This document shows positions 1 to 5,159 of a stretch of 5,733 nucleotides of DNA, piece by piece. Origin of the DNA: JBEKYH01 sp049511115. Lineage in GTDB: Bacteria > Planctomycetota > Phycisphaerae > Tepidisphaerales > Tepidisphaeraceae. The first letter of the stretch is position 1; every line of letters starts with the position of its first letter. The stretch covers positions 1-5,733 of the forward strand of contig JBEKYH010000348.1 in assembly GCA_049511115.1 (NCBI GenBank), read 5' to 3'. A program made the translations under genes and the position numbers. The notes under the pieces were generated by a model. That model worked only from the letters and a program-made list of their open reading frames with translations, was not told where the DNA came from and ran no database searches.

Positions 1-1203
1 ATTTTCAGCACCCAGGACCACGCCGCCGCTGCCGTGGCCGTGGGTAAGGGTGGCACGGTCGATCGCCCGCGCGGTTCGGCGGTCTTCGCCTGGAAAGCCG
101 AAACGCTGGAAGAGTATTGGTGGTGCACCGAGCGGGCGCTGGATTTCGGCGCAGGTCTGGGGCCGCAGCAGATCGTCGATGACGGCGGCGATGCCACGCT
201 GCTTATTCACAAGGGCGTCGAGTTTGAAAAGGCGGGCAAGGTGCCCAGCCCCGATACGACGGATAATGAGGAGTTCAAGGAAATCCTCAAGCTGGCCGCG
301 ACTTGCTACAAGGCCGATCCGAATCGCTGGCGCAACGTGGCGGCGCAGATGCAGGGGGTCAGCGAGGAGACCACCACCGGCGTGCATCGTCTCTATGAAA
401 TGCAGCGCGACGGCACACTGCTTTTTCCAGCGATCAACGTCAATGACTCGGTCACCAAGAGCAAATTCGACAACCTGTATGGCTGCAGGCATTCCCTGGT
501 GGACGGGTTGATGCGCGCCACCGACGTGATGCTGGGAGGCAAAGTCGCCGTGGTCTGCGGCTACGGCGACGTGGGCAAGGGATGCTGCCAGTCCCTGCGC
601 GGCCAGGGGGCGCGGGTGATGGTCACGGAGATTGATCCCATCTGCGCCTTGCAGGCGGCGATGGAGGGATATCAGGTGGTGACGCTGGAAGATGTCGTCG
701 GCAGCGCCGATATTTTTATCACTGCCACTGGCAACCAGAACATCATCACCGCCGGCCACATGGCCAGGATGAAAGACAAGGCGATTATCGGCAACATCGG
801 CCACTTCGACAATGAGATCGACATGGCCGGGCTGAAAAAAACCAAGGGGATCAAGCGCACCAATATCAAGCCGCAATATGACCTCTGGACATTCCCCGAT
901 GGGCATGGCGTTTTGATACTCGCCGAGGGGCGTCTGCTGAATCTCGGCTGCGCCACCGGCCATCCCAGTTTTGTGATGAGCAACAGCTTTACGAACCAGA
1001 CCATCGCGCAAATCGAACTGGCCACGAACAAGGGGAAGTACCAGAACAAAGTCTATGTGCTTCCCAAGCATCTGGACGAGAAGGTGGCCCGCCTGCATCT
1101 CGACCAGATCGGCGCTAAATTGACCAAGCTCACGCCGCAGCAGGCTGCATATATTGGCGTGCCGGTCGAAGGGCCGTATAAGGGTGAGAACTATCGCTAT
1201 TGA
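1..1203 (+). CDS. ahcY: S-adenosylhomocysteinase (adenosylhomocysteine hydrolase), 5'-truncated
   Basis: This cytosolic NAD-dependent enzyme reversibly splits S-adenosyl-L-homocysteine into adenosine and homocysteine, relieving product inhibition of methyltransferases. The reading frame is open from base 1, which reads IFSTQDHAAAA, the family's signature near residue 80. About 80 N-terminal codons are therefore missing; the GTG at base 34 is an internal valine and not a start. Of the 400 residues present, visible landmarks are DDGGD (residues 60-64), SEETTTGVH (about 120-128), NDSVTKSKFDNLYGC with the substrate Lys and Asp (about 148-162), the Rossmann NAD loop GYGDVGKG (nt 559-582), GNIGHFDNEID, GHPSFVMSNSF and the C-terminal KGENYRY with conserved Lys and Tyr. 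The roughly 40-residue insertion between DDGGD and SEETTTG is the form seen in many bacteria (for example Mycobacterium) and absent from the human enzyme. No key residue is missing. The next gene follows after 60 nt on the same strand. Confidence 0.98.
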   Translation: MFSTQDHAAAAVAVGKGGTVDRPRGSAVFAWKAETLEEYWWCTERALDFGAGLGPQQIVDDGGDATLLIHKGVEFEKAGKVPSPDTTDNEEFKEILKLAATCYKADPNRWRNVAAQMQGVSEETTTGVHRLYEMQRDGTLLFPAINVNDSVTKSKFDNLYGCRHSLVDGLMRATDVMLGGKVAVVCGYGDVGKGCCQSLRGQGARVMVTEIDPICALQAAMEGYQVVTLEDVVGSADIFITATGNQNIITAGHMARMKDKAIIGNIGHFDNEIDMAGLKKTKGIKRTNIKPQYDLWTFPDGHGVLILAEGRLLNLGCATGHPSFVMSNSFTNQTIAQIELATNKGKYQNKVYVLPKHLDEKVARLHLDQIGAKLTKLTPQQAAYIGVPVEGPYKGENYRY

Positions 1204-1206
1204 CCT

Positions 1207-1232
1207 ATGGAGGGCGGATTCGCGCCCTCCAT
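1207..1232 (+). other. 10-bp perfect hairpin in the ahcY-downstream gap
   Basis: ATGGAGGGCG (1207-1216) and CGCCCTCCAT (1223-1232) are perfect inverted repeats around a 6-nt loop, starting 3 nt after the ahcY stop codon. A GC-rich stem this close to a stop resembles a terminator stem, but no T-run follows (next bases GCTGAGCGAAATAAGG). It may be a weak or Rho-assisted attenuator, or a 3'-end stabiliser of the ahcY message. It contains the ATG at 1207 and abuts the ATG at 1231, arguing against those codons as starts of the downstream gene. Confidence 0.55.
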
Positions 1233-1246
1233 GCTGAGCGAAATAA

Positions 1247-1254
1247 GGGGGAGG
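1247..1254 (+). promoter_or_regulatory. Shine-Dalgarno for the nuclease-like gene
   Basis: GGGGGAGG lies 9 nt before the ATG at 1264, an excellent match to the anti-Shine-Dalgarno. It decides the start at 1264 over the upstream in-frame ATGs at 1207 and 1231, which have no such site. Confidence 0.7.
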
Positions 1255-1263
1255 CAAATCGCC

Positions 1264-2175
1264 ATGGCCCAGAACTTCGACAGTTCGATCACCCGGCTGC
1301 GCCCCTTTTTCCAGCCGCTCTTGCGGCGCGATCCAAGCGGATTGTCGTGGCTGCCGGCGCTGCTGCGCATGGGTCAGGCCAATCCCGCGTTTGCTAGGGA
1401 AATCGCCCACGACTGCGGGCCGCTTTTGCCCTGGGTCACGCGCCAGCGCACGCGCCCTGACCGGGCGCTGCGCACCTTCGGCATTGAATCGGTTGCGTTG
1501 GAAGCCTGCTTTGAATACCGGCTGCCGCCGCCGCGGGAATTTTTACAGTTTCTGATCACCCATCCCCATTTATTGAGTTGGCCCAGGGAAGACGATTTGC
1601 CCGGGCCGAATCAGCGCCGGCGTGAGGAACTGCTGGGTCATCATGGTTTCGCCGCGGCACGCGCGGCCGCCGCTGAGGCGCTGGCCGAGTTGGAGCGCGT
1701 CGGAGCCGCCGGCTCCAATGGAAAGTGGTGGGCGTTTGAGGGATTCACCCATGCGGATTGCCTGCTGGAGACGCCAGCGTTAATTGTCCTTATCGAAGGC
1801 AAGCGCACCGAGAAGCTTTCCGCCTCGACGCGCTGGTTTCCGCAGCGCAACCAATTGCTCCGCAGTCTGGAAGTCGCTCGCGCCGTCGCGCGCCAGCGCG
1901 AAAAGGAATTCGCCGTCATCCTCCTGGCCGAAGACTTCATGGACGGCATGAGCATCGAGGAAATATTCGGCAGCCTCCCCCACCTGACCCCGCGCCAGCG
2001 CTCGGAAATCCTCGACCGCTACCTCGGCTGCGTCACCTGGCGCCAGGCTCTGGCGGAGATTTTCTTCCCCAATACCGTCGAGGACGCCGCGATGAGAATA
2101 CGGCAAAGTTCTCTTTGGGAAATGCCTCTAGCCGCCCCAATGGTGCAACATGAATTCAAGGGGGATTCGACTTAG
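1264..2175 (+). CDS. Uncharacterised protein with PD-(D/E)XK nuclease-like core
   Basis: I do not recognise a named family for this 303-residue protein. The start at 1264 is chosen for its strong Shine-Dalgarno. Residues 1-110 are a mostly helical, Arg/Pro-rich region. Residues 128-147 are an Ala/Glu-rich helix. The centre reads WWAFEGFTHADCLLET, then PALIVLIEGKRTEK, then QRNQLLRSLEVARAVA, then EFAVILLAED. This gives an acidic residue (Glu159), Asp165, then Glu178-Gly-Lys180 at the end of a hydrophobic strand, followed by a helix with Gln197, and another hydrophobic strand (217-222). That spacing of Asp, Glu-X-Lys and helical Gln is the core of the PD-(D/E)XK phosphodiesterase superfamily (known fold logic); nuclease activity is my inference. 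No signal peptide, membrane segment or DNA-binding domain is evident. It sits 60 nt after ahcY on the same strand, possibly co-transcribed, with a hairpin between. The C-terminus (about 270-303) looks poorly ordered. Confidence 0.8.
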   Translation: MAQNFDSSITRLRPFFQPLLRRDPSGLSWLPALLRMGQANPAFAREIAHDCGPLLPWVTRQRTRPDRALRTFGIESVALEACFEYRLPPPREFLQFLITHPHLLSWPREDDLPGPNQRRREELLGHHGFAAARAAAAEALAELERVGAAGSNGKWWAFEGFTHADCLLETPALIVLIEGKRTEKLSASTRWFPQRNQLLRSLEVARAVARQREKEFAVILLAEDFMDGMSIEEIFGSLPHLTPRQRSEILDRYLGCVTWRQALAEIFFPNTVEDAAMRIRQSSLWEMPLAAPMVQHEFKGDST

Positions 2176-2195
2176 AATGCGGGAGAGAAGATTTT

Positions 2196-2366
2196 CACCG
2201 CGAAGAACGCGAAGAAATGCAAGATTCACCACAGAGGACGCAGAGGACACAGAGGTAAGTCAAGATTTAAATTGAATTTGATTTTGGTTTTCCTCTGAGT
2301 CCTCTGCGTCCTCTGTGGTGAATCCTTTCTCTTGATTTTCTTCGCGTTCTTCGCGTCTTCGCGGTG
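2196..2366. repeat. Nested inverted repeat built from 9-bp units
   Basis: The 214-nt gap between genes is almost filled by a long imperfect palindrome. Inner arms: 2223-2255 and 2292-2324, 33 bp each, 32 of 33 pairing (single mismatch at the A of CCTCTGAGT), around a 36-nt AT-rich loop. Each inner arm is three 9-bp units of the type CAGAGGACR. Outer arms: two CGCGAAGAA units at 2199-2216, and on the opposite strand at 2337-2363 two such units plus an 8-bp CGCGAAGA unit; the outer edges are CACC (2196-2199) and GGTG (2363-2366). Repeats of this wording recur in intergenic regions of many environmental bacteria and give spurious RGRRGHRG-like peptides when translated. No transposase or target-site duplication is seen. 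Transcribed, it would fold into a very long hairpin, which could act as a terminator after the upstream gene. Confidence 0.9.
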
Positions 2367-2367
2367 G

Positions 2368-2389
2368 TAATGTCTTTTAAATTTTTATT
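2368..2389 (+). promoter_or_regulatory. AT-rich leader without Shine-Dalgarno before the apgM-like gene
   Basis: The 22 bases between the repeat and the ATG at 2390 are almost all A/T (TAATGTCTTTTAAATTTTTA and on), sharply unlike the GC-rich surroundings. There is no purine-rich ribosome-binding site. The tract could contain a -10-like element or give an unstructured start region that lets initiation occur without a Shine-Dalgarno. No convincing -35/-10 pair can be assigned. Confidence 0.35.
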
Positions 2390-3586
2390 ATGAAATACGC
2401 CATCATCATCCCCGACGGTGCGGCGGACGAGCCGCTGCAGGAATTGGACGGTCGAACTCCCATCGAAGCGGCAGATACGCCCAACATGGATCGCGTCGCC
2501 CTTTCCGGACGGCAGGGAACCGTGCGCACGATCCCCCAGGGTTTTGAAAGCGGATCCGATGTGGCGATCTTGTGTCTGCTGGGTTACGACCCGCGCGTCT
2601 ATCACACCGGCCGCGCGCCTTTGGAGGCGGCGGCTCAGCGCATCGCCCTCTCGCCCAGCGACTGGGTCTTTCGCTGTAATCTGGTGACCACTGTCGATGG
2701 GATCATGAAGGACCATTCGGCCGGCGGCATCAGCGATAAAGAGGCGCGCGTGCTGCTGAAGGACCTGGCCGCGGCCATCAGCGCTCCCGGCTGGGAGTTC
2801 TATCCCGGCGTCAGTTACCGCAACCTCCTGGTCTACCGCGGAAATGAGCCGTTCGATCTGACCACGCGCCCGCCGCATGAAATCCCCGAGGAGGCGATCG
2901 CCAGGCACCTGCCGCGCGGAGCGGGGGCGGATATTTTGCGAGCCATGATGGATGCCTCGGCCCGGCTGTTCGCCCACCACGAAATCAACGAGGTGCGCCG
3001 CCAGACCGGCCACAACCCCGCCACGCAAATCTGGCTGTGGGGACAGGGGCACGCGCCGGCGTTGCCAAAGTTCGCGGAAAAATTCGGCGTGAAGAAAGCC
3101 TGCATGATCACCGGCGTCGATCTCCTGCGCGGGCTGGCTCATCTCATGGGCTGGGACGTGCATGAAGTCGCGGGCATGACCAGTTTTCACGACACCGATT
3201 ACGCCGAGCAGGGACGCCAGACCGCGGCGATGCTCGATGAATACGACCTGGTCCTCTCCCACATCGAGGCCCCCGATGAGGCGTCGCATCAGGCCGATTA
3301 CCGCACCAAGGTTGCGGCCATCGAGGAGATCGACCGCCACATCGTCGGCCCGGTGCTGGAGAAATTGCAGTCGTTTGATGAGTGGCGCCTGATGGTCCTC
3401 CCCGATCATCCAACGCTCATCTCCACCCGCAAACACGGCTATTCCCCCACCCCCTTCGCCATGTGCGGCGCCGGCGTGGGCGGCATGGTCAAACTCCCCT
3501 ACAACGAGCGCAACGCCGCCGAGGGAGGCATGTCGATTCCCCAGGGCCATGAGCTGATGGAGTTCTTCCTGCGCGGCGGGGCATAA
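2390..3586 (+). CDS. ApgM-type cofactor-independent phosphoglycerate mutase / proposed homoserine kinase
   Basis: This 398-residue cytosolic protein belongs to the archaeal-type 2,3-bisphosphoglycerate-independent phosphoglycerate mutases (COG3635, alkaline phosphatase superfamily). A bacterial branch of about 400 residues has been proposed as a homoserine kinase, so the substrate may be 3-/2-phosphoglycerate or homoserine; the sequence alone does not decide. Visible motifs: PDGAADEP with metal ligand Asp9; TPNMD (30-34); GSDVA with the predicted nucleophile Ser56; LLGYDP and YHTGRAPLEAA (63-81); RCNLVT then MKDHSAGGIS (95-114); the ligand pair Asp296/His300 in EAPDEASH; Asp339-His340 in LPDHPT; and His349 in RKHGYSPTPFAM. 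All two-metal residues appear present, so I predict an active enzyme. The start MKYAIIIPDG matches the family N-terminus despite having no Shine-Dalgarno. Odd point: GSDVAILCLLGYDP has Ile60 and Cys62 where relatives usually show Asn and Ser. A repeat-filled gap separates it from the upstream gene, so it probably has its own promoter. Confidence 0.93.
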   Translation: MKYAIIIPDGAADEPLQELDGRTPIEAADTPNMDRVALSGRQGTVRTIPQGFESGSDVAILCLLGYDPRVYHTGRAPLEAAAQRIALSPSDWVFRCNLVTTVDGIMKDHSAGGISDKEARVLLKDLAAAISAPGWEFYPGVSYRNLLVYRGNEPFDLTTRPPHEIPEEAIARHLPRGAGADILRAMMDASARLFAHHEINEVRRQTGHNPATQIWLWGQGHAPALPKFAEKFGVKKACMITGVDLLRGLAHLMGWDVHEVAGMTSFHDTDYAEQGRQTAAMLDEYDLVLSHIEAPDEASHQADYRTKVAAIEEIDRHIVGPVLEKLQSFDEWRLMVLPDHPTLISTRKHGYSPTPFAMCGAGVGGMVKLPYNERNAAEGGMSIPQGHELMEFFLRGGA

Positions 3587-3603
3587 CCAGAGCAGTTACA
3601 TAT

Positions 3604-3633
3604 CGCATGCGGCGCGTGCTCGCGCCGCATGCG
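3604..3633. terminator. Perfect 13-bp hairpin between convergent genes (probable bidirectional terminator)
   Basis: CGCATGCGGCGCG (3604-3616) and CGCGCCGCATGCG (3621-3633) pair perfectly around the tetraloop TGCT. It starts 17 nt after the stop of the apgM-like gene and ends 1 nt before the stop codon of the convergent EAL gene. The position fits a shared two-way terminator. Neither side has a T-run, so it is not a canonical intrinsic terminator; it may act with Rho or as an RNA-end stabiliser. Confidence 0.65.
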
Positions 3634-3634
3634 G

Positions 3635-4936
3635 TCAATCGCACAGCACGTCAATGCACAGAATGTACATGCGGTTGTTTTTCGCGTCGCGGAAGCAGGT
3701 GCTGATCGTCCGGCACAGATTCCCCGTGGCCAGCGAGACGTACGGCTCGGTCGTGTACTTGTTCAATTCCACGTCCAGCAGGACGTAATAGTATTCCTTC
3801 AGCGAATGATCGGCCCCCTTGGGAGCGGGACGGAACATCACGCCTTTGTTGCGGTGCGGCACGCGATGGTTGCAGATCGTCGAGCTGATCTGCGTCCCGG
3901 ATTCGTCCATGACGTAGACGCATTCGACATTGTCGTACTGCGGGATGGTCGAGTGAAGAACGTCGTCGAACTCCTCGACGCTGGTGTTGCTCAGCTCGCA
4001 AAGAATCTCGTTGAGGATGATATTGAAGCGGCGATGCTGCAGCTTGCGGGCGTTGATCCGATCGATCATGTACGCCTTGTAGCGGCGGGCCAGCGCGTCG
4101 ATGCGGATCGACGCCTCGGGGCAGGTGAGCGCCCCGGGTTTCTCCGGACGGCCCAGGAAAAACCCCTGCAACAAATCGGCCCCCAGTTCCAGCGCCGTGA
4201 TGGCCTGCTGCTGGGTCTCGACTCCCTCGGCCACCACCAGCGCCCCGATGCGGCGGGTAAGCTGCACCAGCGATTTGAACGTCTCCTGCTGGTGATAGTC
4301 GTTGTCGATTCCCACGATGAGGCTGCGGTCCAGTTTCAGGATGTCCGGCTTGATCATGGGCACGCGGTCGAGGTTGGAGTGGCCCGTTCCCACGTCGTCG
4401 AGCACCAGCAGGAATCCCTGGTTGCGGAACGCCTCCATCAGCCGCCTCAGTTTCGCCGTGTCGTCAAAGGCGCTCTCAAGGATTTCCACGGCGACATTGC
4501 GCGGATTCAAATTGACCTCGCGCAACTGCTCCAGCAATTCTTCCAGGCAGGCGGGGTTTTGTTCCAGGGCGGAGGCGTTGAAATTCAGGAAGAGAATGAG
4601 TTCCTCATGCCGCTCCAGCGCCGCAAACGTGCGGATCGCCGTGATGCGGCACAACTCCTCCATCTGCAGCGTCAGCCCCTCGGCCGCCGCCATGGAAAAG
4701 AGCTTGCCGGGAAGAATGATCTGGTGCGCCGCGGCGTTGGCGCCTCTTGCGTCCTCGGAGACTCCCATCGGAGCGGCCCGCGACAGGGCCTCGACGCCGA
4801 TTAATCCGCGCGAGAGAGCCTCGGCCCCCACCACGGTGCGCTGGCGGGCCGAGAGAATCGGTTGGAAATAGGTGACGACGCCGCTGGTGTCAATAATATC
4901 CCGCGCACTGGTTGTGATTGCCCGGTCAGCGCACAT
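3635..4936 (-). CDS. EAL-domain c-di-GMP phosphodiesterase with C-terminal sensor-like domain
   Basis: This 433-residue protein should hydrolyse cyclic di-GMP to pGpG, lowering this second messenger. The EAL domain spans about residues 20-265: FQPI (24-27), EALSR with Glu39, Asn118 in LNFNAS, Glu151 in VEILES, Asp180-Asp181 in DDVGTG, Lys201 in LKLD, Glu237 in AEGVE and Gln257 in QGFFLGRP. All metal-binding and catalytic residues of active EAL enzymes are present. Odd: EALSR recurs ten residues later (GAEALSRGLIGVEALSRA, 37-54), and EAL-to-core spacing is longer than usual. After a helical linker (about 275-310), residues 311-433 form an alpha/beta region (VYVMDESGTQIS, EPYVSLATGNLCRTIS, MYILCIDV) that looks like a PAS/Cache-type ligand-sensing fold, as in B. 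subtilis YkuI, which also has EAL followed by a PAS-like domain. No signal peptide or membrane helix is seen, so it is probably cytosolic. The start ATG has only a weak AAGG site upstream. It converges on the apgM-like gene. Confidence 0.95.
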   Translation of the reverse strand: MCADRAITTSARDIIDTSGVVTYFQPILSARQRTVVGAEALSRGLIGVEALSRAAPMGVSEDARGANAAAHQIILPGKLFSMAAAEGLTLQMEELCRITAIRTFAALERHEELILFLNFNASALEQNPACLEELLEQLREVNLNPRNVAVEILESAFDDTAKLRRLMEAFRNQGFLLVLDDVGTGHSNLDRVPMIKPDILKLDRSLIVGIDNDYHQQETFKSLVQLTRRIGALVVAEGVETQQQAITALELGADLLQGFFLGRPEKPGALTCPEASIRIDALARRYKAYMIDRINARKLQHRRFNIILNEILCELSNTSVEEFDDVLHSTIPQYDNVECVYVMDESGTQISSTICNHRVPHRNKGVMFRPAPKGADHSLKEYYYVLLDVELNKYTTEPYVSLATGNLCRTISTCFRDAKNNRMYILCIDVLCD

Positions 4937-4948
4937 ATTCTGCCCAGC

Positions 4949-5017
4949 CTTGCCTAGAACAACATCGCGCGGTCACGCAACCAAATTACGCGCCTAGGCA
5001 AGCGCGTCTGTTGCGTG
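4949..5017 (-). promoter_or_regulatory. Interleaved inverted repeats in the EAL-gene leader (possible pseudoknot)
   Basis: Two perfect inverted repeats interlock: CTTGCCTAG (4949-4957) with CTAGGCAAG (4994-5002), 9 bp; and CACGCAAC (4974-4981) with GTTGCGTG (5010-5017), 8 bp. In the minus-strand leader their order is B', A', B, A, the topology of an H-type pseudoknot with loops of 7 to 17 nt. The last arm covers most of the AAGG element just before the EAL start codon. A competing 6-bp hairpin ACGCGC/GCGCGT (4988-4993 with 5002-5007) is also possible. It does not match the c-di-GMP-I (GEMM) riboswitch consensus as I remember it. Function is inference. Confidence 0.4.
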
Positions 5018-5071
5018 TGTGGTGAAATCATCGACCTGGAGTCCTTCCACTATGAAAGCGGTTCCCACTGT

Positions 5072-5100
5072 TCTATCGTCGATCTATGTGTAGCACTCAA
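5072..5100 (-). promoter_or_regulatory. Weak candidate sigma-70-like promoter for the EAL gene
   Basis: On the minus strand TTGAGT (5100-5095) and GATAGA (5077-5072) are separated by 17 nt, the preferred spacing, but match consensus at only 4/6 and 3/6 positions. If used, it would give a leader of about 130 nt that includes the interleaved repeats. This is a weak call that could be chance. Confidence 0.2.
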
Positions 5101-5119
5101 TGCGACTTACTGCTATTTA

Positions 5120-5143
5120 GCGCCGCGACCGTAGCCGCGGCAC
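5120..5143 (-). terminator. Short GC hairpin downstream of the 3'-edge gene
   Basis: GCCGCG (5122-5127) and CGCGGC (5136-5141) pair around an 8-nt loop, extendable by a wobble pair and a GC pair. It lies about 16-38 nt past the stop of the minus-strand gene ending at 5160. No T-run follows in that direction, so a terminator role is tentative. Confidence 0.3.
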
Positions 5144-5159
5144 GCATTTTACAGCACCG

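Noticed and set aside
34..36. GTG at 34 as the start of ahcY
   Set aside because: The frame continues upstream to base 1 with the family motif IFSTQDHAAAA, so the codon is an internal valine.
1207..1263. Upstream in-frame ATG starts (1207, 1231) for the nuclease-like gene
   Set aside because: They fall within or directly beside a perfect hairpin and lack a Shine-Dalgarno, whereas 1264 has GGGGGAGG at 9-nt spacing.
2196..2366. CRISPR array
   Set aside because: The units are 9 bp, directly abutting and mirrored, with no spacers of constant length and no cas genes.
2196..2366. Insertion sequence or MITE
   Set aside because: No transposase and no flanking target-site duplication is visible; the arms are internally periodic, unlike typical terminal inverted repeats.
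2267..3550. 427-codon open frame on the minus strand opposite the apgM-like gene
   Set aside because: It is antisense to a gene with clear family motifs, its product is low-complexity His/Arg/Gly-rich, and its C-terminus is only translated repeat (RRTRRKSRERIHHRGRRGLRG-like). It is a shadow frame of GC-rich coding sequence.
3629..4804. 391-codon open frame on the plus strand opposite the EAL gene
   Set aside because: It mirrors the codon structure of the EAL gene, whose catalytic motifs are all in place; the plus-strand product has no recognisable domain.
4937..5085. c-di-GMP-I (GEMM) riboswitch upstream of the EAL gene
   Set aside because: On the minus strand I do not find the conserved GEMM core or tetraloop-receptor elements; the structure seen is a different arrangement of inverted repeats.
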